Of a stretch of 64,000 nucleotides of DNA, positions 18,083 through 26,902 are shown one piece after another. This stretch comes from Paramoeba atlantica (Eukaryota > Discosea). Both the position numbers and the translations under genes were made by a program. Below the pieces are notes generated by a model, which worked only from the letters and a program-made list of their open reading frames with translations, ran no database searches and was not told where the DNA came from. The stretch spans positions 806,001 to 870,000 of the forward strand of contig CDRNVI010000044.1 in NCBI GenBank assembly GCA_977017575.1, given 5' to 3'. Within the stretch, counting starts at the first letter, position 1. Every line of letters begins with the position of its first letter.

Positions 18083-18858
18083 CAGGGGTGCAAATCAGAT
18101 GCTGGGGGGGGGTCTAAAATTAGCAATGTTTGCGCAATTTTGGAAAATAATAGCGCATTCGAGAGCTCTCGCAGAGATCTATGTATTTGGATAGGCGGTT
18201 TCCCGGGGTGTAAGGGTGTGGTCAACTGAGAAGAAGCCCAAAAACGTCAAAATGCAAAAAATGAATGAAAAGTTTTGTACGTTCAATAATTACAAGTTTC
18301 CCATTTTTTTTCTACTACTATGTCGAAACGCCGCGGCATGCTGTTCAAAGTGTTCATGAGCATGTCATGACCATCTGTTTTAATGTAATCAACCGCCTTT
18401 TCAATAGAACATCCCCGGTTTCCTCAAATCGCTTAACCCACAACTTAACATGCTGTCGTGGACGCCTTGTCTTTGGCAAGTGGCACTGTAGGAGTTTGTA
18501 TTCTCGTAATCTTTAACGAGAAGCATCCTGTGTGAATATTTTGTGTGCCCCGGGGGTTCACGTGATCTATCAGATAAGCTTTTACTGTTTTGCTTAGAGC
18601 GGGATCGCTTTTGCGGCATAATAGTGAGCTGAAAAACAAAAAAAGCAAGGAAAAAACTGCAAAAATTGAGAATTCTGCAAGTTTTGGGGGGGTAAAAACC
18701 CTTTAAAAAAATATTTTTTCAAATTTGTTTTCTTTTAACGTGATAATAGCGCCAAAACATAGATCTCTGCGAGAGCTCTCGAATGCGCTATTATTTTCCA
18801 AAATTGCGCAAACATTGCTAATTTTAGACCCCCCTCCAGCATCTGATTTGCACCCCTG
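18083..18858. mobile_element. 776-bp DNA element with 102-bp terminal inverted repeats and transposase relic
   Basis: The ends 18083-18184 and 18757-18858 are near-perfect inverted copies beginning CAGGGGTGCAAATCAGATGC. They differ mainly in the length and makeup of a G-run. The interior on the minus strand (about 18360-18619) carries a broken frame starting MPQKRSRSKQNSKSL that shifts into HVKLWVKRFEETGDVLLKRR, a Tc1/mariner or IS630-like HTH. I see no catalytic domain, so it is non-autonomous or decayed. No clear target-site duplication: the left flank ends ATTTTG and the right begins TATATC. The superfamily is uncertain; the HTH favours Tc1/mariner, while the CAGGGG end also occurs in other groups. 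Confidence 0.8.
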
Positions 18859-18869
18859 TATATCTCTGC

Positions 18870-18945
18870 AGTACGGTACCTCGTACTAAACGTAGTACGG
18901 ACCCCATATTTCGTACGTACTAAGTACCGTACTATCCGTACTTAG
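18870..18945. repeat. GTAC-rich imperfect hairpin
   Basis: Immediately right of the 776-bp element lies a stretch dense in GTAC (AGTACGGTAC and its inverted copy near 18920-18945). The two halves pair imperfectly into a hairpin. It may be a further small foldback insertion, or a degenerate repeat. Confidence 0.5.
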
Positions 18946-18995
18946 TTGTTTTATCGAAGATAATTTCGTACCTAAAATTTAACTACACCAGTGTT

Positions 18996-19337
18996 CTACT
19001 TTTTTTCAGAATCTGAAGTACATTCTTCTGCCCATTTTAGGTATTCGGGCAAGCCTTGATCAACCGATACAGAAATAACTTCAGGCACATCGTATGGGTG
19101 AATGTCTCGAACTGACGAACAAAGCTGATTTACAAGCGTAGTACGCGTCTTAACCATCATTAAAACCTCGCAATCGCTCTGAACCTTGTCTTCCCATCGA
19201 TAAACGGAAGTTACTTGTGGAATGATATTAACGCATGCAGCTAAATTTCTTTCTACTAGCATTTTGGCAATCTTTTCGGCCGTTACGCTATTCGGCGCAG
19301 TTATCCAGCAAACGCTCAACTTACACAAAGCCTTCAT
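18996..19337 (-). CDS. CUTA: CutA1-family divalent-cation tolerance protein
   Basis: 113 residues from ATG 19337. CutA proteins are small trimeric ferredoxin-like proteins linked to copper tolerance in bacteria and acetylcholinesterase anchoring in animals; their basic role is unclear. The family signature is intact: CWITAPNSVTAEKIAKMLVE, LAACVNIIPQVTSVYRWEDK, and HPYDVPEVISVSVDQGLPEY then LKW. Length is that of the bare domain, with no membrane or targeting segment. It sits on the right flank of the mobile-element island. Confidence 0.92.
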   Translation of the reverse strand: MKALCKLSVCWITAPNSVTAEKIAKMLVERNLAACVNIIPQVTSVYRWEDKVQSDCEVLMMVKTRTTLVNQLCSSVRDIHPYDVPEVISVSVDQGLPEYLKWAEECTSDSEKK

Positions 19338-20544
19338 ATCTTTGTATCAGGGAAAAAATATTCGAAACCTTATTTTCTTACAAAAGCAAAGTATACAGGT
19401 ACTACTATACAGGTACATACGCTTCAAGATTATTCAAGCTACACAAGTCTGGGCCATCCAGTCTACAGTGATAGGCAACAATATGTACCCCCCCCCTACA
19501 GGTCATGTATTCTGGCCGATTTCGGAAGTATTTTGCATACCACCGTTTTTCGTACCAATCGTTCCCGTTCCAAGTTCCTTTCTACTCAGGCGACGCCCTA
19601 CTCCCTTAACCACGTAGGGACCAAAATGAAGGTGAACACGATTGTCGAGGCAGCCGTGGGTTTGCTGGGGAAAGAAAAGATGAACTAAGGTTAAATAGCA
19701 ACAAGGTAGAGAAGCTGTATCCATGACTGTATCAATGACTTCTCTGCCCCTGGGATAAGTTACACAAATGCACACAAGTACCACAAATGTTAGTGGTACT
19801 CAAATGGGTTAAGTAGGTAGGAAATTGTTAAAGAAATATGAGTAGCTCGGCAACACGGTCGTAAGTTATTACCAACTCAGTGAGGGTCGGCCTCCACACG
19901 CCTGTCAGTGGACATTGTCCTAGTGGTTTGATGTTTCGTTCTGTTACCACCGGACAACTCTATCCAAGGAGGAAAAGAAAAGGTATTACACATGAAGAAT
20001 CACCTACATGTATGATAGGCAGAATATGACAGATCGAGCAGCCGCCTCCCATCTAAGCCTGTTCCCACAAAGCAAGAACCGCATCTTTTCCATCGAAAAT
20101 CATACCTGAACGTTGCGGTAACCTGCGCGGAACCGAGCGCTCCTGCCAAGCAATGTGAGGCATTCCATGGTATCATCGGGCCTGATCCTCTCGACCTTCG
20201 ATGTTTCAAAAGAAATAGGCATGCGTTTAACAGAAAATGATATAGATAAATGAAAAATACAGGGACTCTAGGGGTAGTAATGAGCACAAGATCAAAAAAA
20301 AACAAATCTAGAGCTGAGAATGTGTATTGTACACAGCATATTTTAGCTATGCTGCCGCTCAGCCTAGTGGTAATCGATATTATTATCGAAAGTGTTTCAA
20401 AGAACCATCTAAATACGTACACAATAACTGCTATTACTACAATGTGGACTACTATTGCTGCACTTACTACGTGCATAAAAAGGAATGAGGCGCGATCGAT
20501 ACCACTTAGTACAATATTGCATATTGTATATGCAATTGTTCCCC
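19338..20544. other. Long spacer, content unresolved
   Basis: 1.2 kb without a well-supported gene. On the minus strand an ATG at 20222 opens 40 codons (MPISFETSKVERIRPDD, ending AGYRNVQ) and runs straight into GTATGA, like the first exon of a split gene, but I could not find a convincing second exon. A strong acceptor-like CTTTTCTTTCCCCAG lies near 19665-19680 on the same strand. A plus-strand membrane-protein frame begins at 20280 and is listed separately. Confidence 0.4.
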
Positions 20545-20879
20545 TCATCGTCCTTCATTTTTTCTTGCCTCCTTTTGCAACGACCGTTTACCCTTGGTTT
20601 GACCATCTTCTACAGACGATTTTTTTGCTCGAGAACCGCGATTGCGCCTGCTGCGCTTATGTACCTCAGGTTCAGTATCCTGCGGTTTATTTTCTGATCT
20701 GGGAACCGTGCGGTACAAATCATTACGATCATTCCGTGAGGGCAAGACGTCACCCGATTCAAACGCTAGTCTGCCTTGGACCTCGGGACAGTCCCGTGCA
20801 ATGTGCCCTGACTGCCCACATCGGAAACAACACCCACGACCCGGGGAGCTCTCACTACGATACCCAACAGGGGAGCTAA
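20280..20879 (+). CDS. Doubtful plus-strand multi-pass membrane protein
   Basis: From ATG 20280 the frame gives a basic start (MSTRSKKNKSR) and three hydrophobic segments (around HILAMLPLSLVVIDIII, then TITAITTMWTTIAALTTC, then LHIVYAIVPLIVLHFFLPPF) separated by charged loops. This resembles a small ER membrane protein. Against it: the last ~110 codons are antisense to the zinc-knuckle gene, and it would be the only plus-strand gene here. The minus strand is also open and hydrophobic across 20000-20548, so chance is possible. No family recognised. Confidence 0.22.
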   Translation: MSTRSKKNKSRAENVYCTQHILAMLPLSLVVIDIIIESVSKNHLNTYTITAITTMWTTIAALTTCIKRNEARSIPLSTILHIVYAIVPLIVLHFFLPPFATTVYPWFDHLLQTIFLLENRDCACCAYVPQVQYPAVYFLIWEPCGTNHYDHSVRARRHPIQTLVCLGPRDSPVQCALTAHIGNNTHDPGSSHYDTQQGS

Positions 20880-21690
20880 AATCTCCCGTGGCTTGTTTGG
20901 CTGCTCGCTCACGACGCTGACGTAGAATACGCAGTCGTATCGAGCATTCAAAGCCATGATGACCAATATTCCCGCATGAGATACAATACTTGCGACCCGC
21001 CGGCAGAGGCTTCGAACAGTCCGCATGACCTGACTCACCACAGTAGATACAAGCGAGATCCAGAAGGTGCCCAGCATCGAGTTCCTTCACAAGTTTGCAA
21101 ACGTCGAACTCCGCAACATCTGTGCACAGCTTTAGTGCCCCCACGTGATCTTTGGTGGGGGTGAAGCAACGCTGGCAAATATTAACCGGACACTGTGGAG
21201 CCTCGTGTGCCAGACTTCCACAACTCCAGCACACTCGTGGGGGTTCATTATCACGAAACTTGAATGCAAAGTAACGTCGGCTGTTCGGTACACTACTAGG
21301 TGTAGGGTTCTCCACGCCAGGATCCCCCATGAAACATTGGTCAGATGGTTTGCATTGTAGTTTGAACTTCCCGTCAGCGTCTTTGACTTTTTCGCACACC
21401 GCAGCGATGCGCATTTTGTTGTGTTTTTCACACACAACGAATCGACCAACCTTGTCTTCGGGAATAAGGGGCGGGGGGCGACTGTCCGGCTTTGTCATCC
21501 ACGGGGTCCACGAGCCATCCTTCCAACGCGGCGCTTCTTGAGAAGAGCAAGACGATGCGGATGGTATTTTAATAGATGTACTCTGTTCTTGATTACCCTG
21601 TATGGTTTCCATAGACATAGCTTCCAATGGCAACGTTGGAGTTTGATTCAAGTCCTGAGGTGGTAGCCACCACCCTGAGATATCCCCCAT
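20545..21690 (-). CDS. Zinc-knuckle (CCHC) protein, Air1/ZCCHC7-like
   Basis: 381 residues. A central array of CCHC knuckles is visible: CWSCGSLAHEAPQC, CQRCFTPTKDHVGALKLC (divergent), CIYCGESGHADC, CISCGNIGHHGFEC and CFRCGQSGHIARDC. The tail is basic and Arg/Lys-rich. Such arrays bind single-stranded RNA; Air1/Air2/ZCCHC7 use five knuckles as the RNA-binding part of the TRAMP nuclear polyadenylation complex. N-terminal to the array is a further Cys/His set (residues ~86-118, VVCEKHNKMR ... C ... CF) that may bind zinc and is not part of yeast Air proteins. A TRAMP role is inference; other RNA-binding zinc-knuckle proteins remain possible. C1D/Rrp47, an exosome cofactor, is also encoded in the window. 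Confidence 0.72.
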   Translation of the reverse strand: MGDISGWWLPPQDLNQTPTLPLEAMSMETIQGNQEQSTSIKIPSASSCSSQEAPRWKDGSWTPWMTKPDSRPPPLIPEDKVGRFVVCEKHNKMRIAAVCEKVKDADGKFKLQCKPSDQCFMGDPGVENPTPSSVPNSRRYFAFKFRDNEPPRVCWSCGSLAHEAPQCPVNICQRCFTPTKDHVGALKLCTDVAEFDVCKLVKELDAGHLLDLACIYCGESGHADCSKPLPAGRKYCISCGNIGHHGFECSIRLRILRQRRERAAKQATGDFSSPVGYRSESSPGRGCCFRCGQSGHIARDCPEVQGRLAFESGDVLPSRNDRNDLYRTVPRSENKPQDTEPEVHKRSRRNRGSRAKKSSVEDGQTKGKRSLQKEARKNEGR

Positions 21691-21976
21691 ATTGTCTAGA
21701 TCCAGTATGAATATATTCTAATTTCAGATATTCTAATAAGCAGTCGAATCTGCTCATAATCACGCATACGAAAATTACTATTAATCTAGTTGATAAAGCC
21801 ATGCCCTAGCAAACATTTTGTCACATAAATCCCTGTCCTTTTTTTGTAGCAGCCATAGTACAAAAAATTAACTTTAAAAAGAAGTAATCTTTTAAGCAGG
21901 ATACATTAACTGTAAGTGTTTGGAATCACAAAGCAACCATTCGGTTTGCAGACCGTAACACAAGCGTTCAAACAAG

Positions 21977-22363
21977 TCAGTCGTATTGGTCCACGTCATG
22001 TATAGTCAATGTTGGCAATGCGCTTCTAGCACGGCGGGCGTGCTCCATTTCATTTGTGAAGTCGTTTCTAGTAGCGAACAGAACAAGAAGGAACAACGCT
22101 GCGTGAGCGAAAGGAAGCGCAAACCACAATTTGTAAAGTGACCACTCAAAGTACCACGAGACCCAGGCGATCACTACCCATCCAGTCGTACATGGCAGAA
22201 AAAGCTGATGCAGAAGTGATACCATGGCTTGTACTGTAGGATAATCACCAGTAGCGCTGTTCGTAGATTCACACAAGGTATCAAGCCGAGAACGTGTGGT
22301 AAAGGAAAAAAAGGCAAGAAAGCCGTGACACATCGTAAGACAAGCCATATTCCAGAAAATCAT
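21977..22363 (-). CDS. Small membrane protein, unknown family
   Basis: 128 residues if started at ATG 22363 (MIFWNMACLTMCHGF). Three or four hydrophobic segments are visible (residues ~3-20, ~45-70 and ~78-100), ending in a charged tail (RNDFTNEMEHARRARSAL). I do not recognise the family. The frame is open further upstream only from a GTG. An acceptor-like TTCCTCAG lies about 10 nt before the ATG, which decides the start. It sits close behind the RING gene in the same orientation. Confidence 0.55.
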   Translation of the reverse strand: MIFWNMACLTMCHGFLAFFSFTTRSRLDTLCESTNSATGDYPTVQAMVSLLHQLFLPCTTGWVVIAWVSWYFEWSLYKLWFALPFAHAALFLLVLFATRNDFTNEMEHARRARSALPTLTIHDVDQYD

Positions 22364-22612
22364 TTGCACTTCGCTGAGGAACGTTGTAGAATAAGAGATC
22401 ACTCTCTCATCGGTAGGGAAACAATTATCGTCAAGTATCCTAAAAATATGTCCAAGTATCAGTTATCCTGCGATGAAGCAATGTTCAAATCCACTCTACA
22501 AAACATGCTAAAACATAAACCTATAACCTTGACTTTATACAACCAAAGCAAGCCTCCTAAAGGTCCAAGATCTAGTGGATACTCCACTATTACATCACAA
22601 ATGAGGTAAAAC

Positions 22613-23929
22613 CTACGTAGTTTCGGTTTTCCGTCCGGGAACTTCCGATTCTTTTCCGGTTTCCAAATACGACCGCAGGTAAATGGCCCCCACAATAGGC
22701 TCACGACAAACCACGCAGGGAGGTGGTCCCAAAGCTATGCCACGTGCGGTAGAGCCACGGTGTTGTGCAATCCGCGTACGACTCTGCGAGATGTGATTTT
22801 GCTGTAATTTTTTCCAACATGATACGCACAGCACCACATGACCACAAGGAGCACACCACACCCCAGCCGGATCTTCCAAACATACGACACAAATCGGGTC
22901 ATCATGGATTTCGTCCCAGAATCGAGCAAAAGAGTGTGGAATACTCCCGCGTGGAGTAAAGGGAGGCGTCGCACCGTATTCCTTGGCAAACGTCGCGCTG
23001 AGGTCCAGCCGAGAGGATGGATTCGGATGATCTGAAAAATCCACGACAGAGGGCTCGTGTTCGCCTCCTGGATCGGACGGCCCGTTGTCATTCTCCCACC
23101 ACCTTCTTATCAATCGACGTCGTAAAAATCGTGACAAGAACAGCCCCGCAAGCGAATGAAATAGCCAAAACATGGCCACTAGCGTCACAAACCACCAAAA
23201 CGAGCTCGGGGTAGGAGAATCGCGGCGTACGACCACAACCCCCTTGCCATTTCGCTCGCACACACTACACGAAGTGTCACCTTGTGGAATACTAAACGGG
23301 GAGCACCCCGTGCGCCCGGGCGACCCACATCTCGCCTGGCTACAACACCACTCACACCCCTCCGCACGGCAGGAGGTACAGTTATGATAAAACGTACAGC
23401 GATCGGGGCATTCATTGACGAGCAATGTACGCCCCCCACTCTCCTCCTTCCCCTCCTCCGTACCCTCTGCCACCAAAAACTTTCCCCCACAGCTCGTTTC
23501 ATTCCCCCTGGCTTGACACTTTCCCGTGGCACAGCACCACCCACAATGTCGGTGGGCCACACAAGCCTTCGGGTCCCCCCACACCGTGCAGTTGTCCCCG
23601 ACACAGCGCCCCGCGCCCGTGCAGCTCTCCCCGGGACCGCAACAGGAGCGATCGCTGCCGTCGGTGGCGATACAGCAGCTCGTGCCGAGGGGACACCCCA
23701 GGCGCGCGGAGCCCCCGGTGTGGTCACAGCAGAAGTAGCCCCCGCGAAGGCAGTAGGGCTGGCTGTTGGGCTCCTCGGTGCCGCAGCATATGGGGAAGTA
23801 ACGGCTGCAGGTGAAGTCGCGGCCGCACTGGACACGGGTGGGGGCACGGCTGGCCGCGAGGGAGGGGGGAGGGGTGAAAGTGATAAGGGAGAAGAAGAAG
23901 AAGAAGAAGAATGTGGAGGGAAGGGGCAT
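22613..23929 (-). CDS. Secretory-pathway RING-type E3 ligase with Cys-rich PSI-like ectodomain
   Basis: 438 residues. The start has a signal peptide with seven consecutive Phe residues encoded by a (GAA)n repeat. A Cys-rich ectodomain follows (~35-220), including two PSI-like modules (CTVWGDPKACVAHRHCGWCC and CTFYHNCTSCRAEGCEWCC). A single membrane segment lies near 235-260 (FWWFVTLVAMFWLFHSLAG). The cytosolic tail holds a RING: CVVCLEDPAGVWCAPCGH, VLCVSC, and after a ~30-residue insertion CVVCREPI. By architecture it would ubiquitinate targets at an endomembrane or the cell surface. The long insertion before the last Cys pair is unusual. The specific family is not recognised. Confidence 0.7.
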   Translation of the reverse strand: MPLPSTFFFFFFFSLITFTPPPSLAASRAPTRVQCGRDFTCSRYFPICCGTEEPNSQPYCLRGGYFCCDHTGGSARLGCPLGTSCCIATDGSDRSCCGPGESCTGAGRCVGDNCTVWGDPKACVAHRHCGWCCATGKCQARGNETSCGGKFLVAEGTEEGKEESGGRTLLVNECPDRCTFYHNCTSCRAEGCEWCCSQARCGSPGRTGCSPFSIPQGDTSCSVCERNGKGVVVVRRDSPTPSSFWWFVTLVAMFWLFHSLAGLFLSRFLRRRLIRRWWENDNGPSDPGGEHEPSVVDFSDHPNPSSRLDLSATFAKEYGATPPFTPRGSIPHSFARFWDEIHDDPICVVCLEDPAGVWCAPCGHVVLCVSCWKKLQQNHISQSRTRIAQHRGSTARGIALGPPPCVVCREPIVGAIYLRSYLETGKESEVPGRKTETT

Positions 23930-24098
23930 GGAGGGGTACGAAGCAGAGAGAGGGGGTGGTTGGTGGTTGGTTAGGTTACGATGGGGAGGGTGGGGTCATG
24001 GTCAATGTGGTGATCAGCGGAATGAGGGTGGGGGGATGGGGCATGGAGGGTGGGAGCGAGAAGGAAGATGAAAAGATGGAGAAAAGATCAGTGTCCTA
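23930..24098 (-). promoter_or_regulatory. Long AG-free pyrimidine-rich leader of the RING gene
   Basis: The coding strand has no AG dinucleotide from the ATG back to about 24095, some 165 nt, and is rich in C and T. The first upstream AG lies in CCTAG at 24095-24098. Such AG-free zones usually mark the path of acceptor scanning, so this AG is the likely splice or trans-splice acceptor, giving a long leader. Confidence 0.45.
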
Positions 24099-24287
24099 GG
24101 TTTTGTTATTTTTCTAAACGGAATCAATGGTTCAAATTTTGAGGGCATAATTAAGGACTTTGGTTTTCTTGTCTTGCTAAAAGGAAGAGTAAATTAGAAG
24201 AGTGTCAACATGCGATTCGTTGTTTACATACATTAAAAGCACCGGAAGATACTATAATTGGGAAAAATAAGGGTGATGTCATACCAA

Positions 24288-24458
24288 TTAATACGGGATG
24301 GCATAGGCCATGAGAGGGACCAGATATAGTATTTTCAATACACTAAAAATGATACTGGCAGCACCAGAATGATACCGCACCAGAATTGCATCTTGCCTCG
24401 CCGCGCGCAAATTTGGAAATGAACACGAAGCGAAAATAGCACGAACGAAAGTCTCCAT
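24288..24458 (-). CDS. Possible 56-residue mitochondrial membrane protein
   Basis: A short ATG-started frame in an otherwise empty 900-bp spacer. The N-terminus METFVRAIFASCSFPNLRAA is presequence-like, with Arg and no acids after Glu2. The C-terminal part (SIIFSVLKILYLVPLMAYAI) is one membrane segment. An acceptor-like ACTCGAG lies 8 nt before the ATG. No family recognised; chance is possible at this length. The remainder of 24100-24837 holds nothing else I can support. Confidence 0.3.
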   Translation of the reverse strand: METFVRAIFASCSFPNLRAARQDAILVRYHSGAASIIFSVLKILYLVPLMAYAIPY

Positions 24459-24837
24459 AAGAAGCTCGAGTATAGCACGATTGCTGCAGCACGCGAGCCG
24501 TACCTGTGTTATTTCAACATAGCAACGACACAGATAAATTGGAAAAAGATTACTTCACTAAAAGATACTTCACTGTACTTCTACTGCAACCCGGAGCTGA
24601 ATCTGTGCACCCGCGAATCATTTTCCAATACATGCGTCACCTTACTTCCACGTTCAGACTTCAAGCACCACTAATTGCCCGTCTATAGATTCATCGTTCT
24701 CGCCTTAAATGACATATCGCAAAAAAGAAAAGGCTCCACATGTTCATCCAGAGGATGCTGTGTAGAGAAGGTAAAAATGGTAGTGCAAAATTTTTACCTG
24801 TTTTTCCAAAAATTATGTTGGTGACAAGACCAAACTA

Positions 24838-26517
24838 CTACAACAGAGTACTAAGTATGTCTACGTTGGTTGATTCATTTTCTGTAATAATTTTGTTGGG
24901 AATTTTTTGCTCTCTATTATTAATTTGTTTTGAAGAGCGAGATAAAGTTGTATCCTTAAAAGGGGGAATTTCTGTCTTATTTTCCTCGAAGAAATTGTTT
25001 GAATCAAGTTGTGGCGAAGTTGTTAGTATTTTCATGGTAACACGCGGTTTCTTTGCTGACTTGTCAAATGTAGTATCCTCCGAGCAACTCTCTTTGACTC
25101 GAACTCTTTGATTTTCTGTCACACTATCCACATGTTTCGATTGGATGTGTTGATCAAGCAGATGAAGCAGACTATCCAACGAGATATGTGGAGCAAATGC
25201 TACCGCCCCGCAGGCAGTTAAATTCTTGCCAACAAGCAATCCAACCAGTATGTACGTAGGCGAACCAGTATTAGAAGAGAACATCGGAGTGAAACCTCGT
25301 GCTTCATTTCGCGAAAAAAATCTAATTGACTGGGGATAACAAAATACAGACGTTTTTGGCTCCGCGAGCACAACTGAGCCACACGTGCCCAACCACTCTT
25401 CTTTTTCTAGATCAAAGTATGTCATGGTAGCGTGCACCTTTTCTCGCCCCTTCACATTCCCTCGTGATGCGGCCCTGGGGTAGTTATCGTGAGTCACAGT
25501 ATTAACACCCCCGAGCATGACCAATAAGCGAGATTCCAGAACGAAAGAGCCTGCGAACGCGCGAGGAGGCCCCGATGGACCTATGCCACCCAAGGGTGTC
25601 CAACAACAACTAGTAACATTATACTGCCACAAATCATTCAGTATCTCGTGCGTTTCAGAAACACCCCCGAACATGAGCATACGGTCTGCATGAAATGTCA
25701 CAGCATGCCCCATTCGTCGACAAGGATCGGACTGCGCTTTTCGTGGGGACAACTCCTCCCAGCACCGGGCAGGCGTCCACTTATAGCTATAGCACGACCC
25801 ATGACTCCTACGCGCCTTGTTACGTCCTCTGACCGCGGAAAGGCAAATCCCACCAAACAGATACACACAACCATCAACCTCACATGAGGTCAACGAGTGC
25901 CCCGTCATGGCAGGCGGAGACCTCCCAAACGTACGAATCGGCATCCACTCTCCTACCCCAGAATCTCTCCTGCTTACGCCTTCCCCATCCGTTGCTCCAC
26001 TCTCCCCCTCCTCCTCCGTCGGCAAAATCAGCTCAAAAAAATCCGACAACCCCACTTGAAGCTCCGACAGCCCACCAAACAAGTAAACCACCGCACCCTC
26101 CGGGAATCGAGGAGACCCTGAGGTTTCCTTAACTCGGTTTCTCCCACCTCGATCTTCTTCCGTCGTCTCCGTCTCCCCCCCACCCCCTCCCCTCGGGCCG
26201 TGGTAACACATCGCGGCCAGCGCCCGGGGGGAGGGGTTCCACCGGTGTCTTGCCTTCCCCAGTCGATGCCAGTGCTGGGTGGCCCCCGCAAAACACCAGC
26301 CGTCCCCGAGCAGGCGTCCGTGTCGCGGGTCCCTTCCCCCATAGAGGAAGAAGAAGAAGAGGGGAGGGGGAAGGGGAAGGGGTAAGGCGTCGGTGGCACA
26401 GGTCGCGGGGTGGTAGCGACAGGAGGGGGTAGGAGGGGTTCCGGGGGGAGCGGGGGGGAGGGGGGACCACAGGCAGGGGTCCGGGGAGGGGGAGAGGAGG
26501 GTGGTGGAGGGTGGCAT
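24838..26517 (-). CDS. Kelch-repeat protein
   Basis: 559 residues from ATG 26517. Kelch beta-propeller repeats are visible from about residue 60 to 350, each with the G-G doublet and downstream Trp: VVYLFGGLSELQVG, GCVYLFGGICLS, RMLMFGGVSETHEI with LNDLWQYNVTSCCWTPL, and RLLVMLGGVNTVT. The C-terminal ~200 residues are non-repetitive and polar, with a basic run (SAKKPRVTMK). Kelch propellers are protein-interaction platforms; no partner domain (BTB, F-box) is seen. The 5' 300 bp are extremely GC-rich and pyrimidine-biased on the coding strand. Confidence 0.8.
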   Translation of the reverse strand: MPPSTTLLSPSPDPCLWSPLPPAPPGTPPTPSCRYHPATCATDALPLPLPPPLFFFFLYGGRDPRHGRLLGDGWCFAGATQHWHRLGKARHRWNPSPRALAAMCYHGPRGGGGGETETTEEDRGGRNRVKETSGSPRFPEGAVVYLFGGLSELQVGLSDFFELILPTEEEGESGATDGEGVSRRDSGVGEWMPIRTFGRSPPAMTGHSLTSCEVDGCVYLFGGICLSAVRGRNKARRSHGSCYSYKWTPARCWEELSPRKAQSDPCRRMGHAVTFHADRMLMFGGVSETHEILNDLWQYNVTSCCWTPLGGIGPSGPPRAFAGSFVLESRLLVMLGGVNTVTHDNYPRAASRGNVKGREKVHATMTYFDLEKEEWLGTCGSVVLAEPKTSVFCYPQSIRFFSRNEARGFTPMFSSNTGSPTYILVGLLVGKNLTACGAVAFAPHISLDSLLHLLDQHIQSKHVDSVTENQRVRVKESCSEDTTFDKSAKKPRVTMKILTTSPQLDSNNFFEENKTEIPPFKDTTLSRSSKQINNREQKIPNKIITENESTNVDILSTLL

Positions 26518-26902
26518 GGGGGAGGGGGAGGGGGTAGGGGGTGTTGGGTTAGCGGGAAGGTGTCATGGAGAGAGAGGGAGGGAGGCGGGAAGGGGGTTAA
26601 TAAAGAATATTTTACTTATTTTTTTATTTTTAATTTCAATAATGGGGTTAATAAAGAGTAGGGAAAGGGTGTGGGGTAGAGGGGTAAGGTGAGGGTGGAA
26701 GAGGGTGTTGGGTAGATGAAGGGGACACAGGTTGTTTTTACAATACACGTTTTTAGGGATAGGTGAACATAGGTGAACATTTAGAAGGAGAGAACATACA
26801 AGGGGCTAGATTTTGACAGAATCGGGCCAGGGGCGTAGTAGTGAATAGCAGCCAGCGTTTGAAAGGTAAAACAAAGGAGTACGCAGAAAAAGACGTTTTC
26901 CA
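26518..26902. promoter_or_regulatory. Pyrimidine-rich leader of the Kelch gene and spacer
   Basis: The coding strand from 26518 to about 26600 is C/T-rich and lacks AG. The next AG on the coding strand is near 26612. The plus strand here carries many G-runs. No gene seen in the rest. Confidence 0.45.

Noticed and set aside
23889-23912. (GAA)n microsatellite as an independent repeat element
   Set aside because: It encodes the poly-Phe part of the RING protein's signal peptide and needs no separate explanation.
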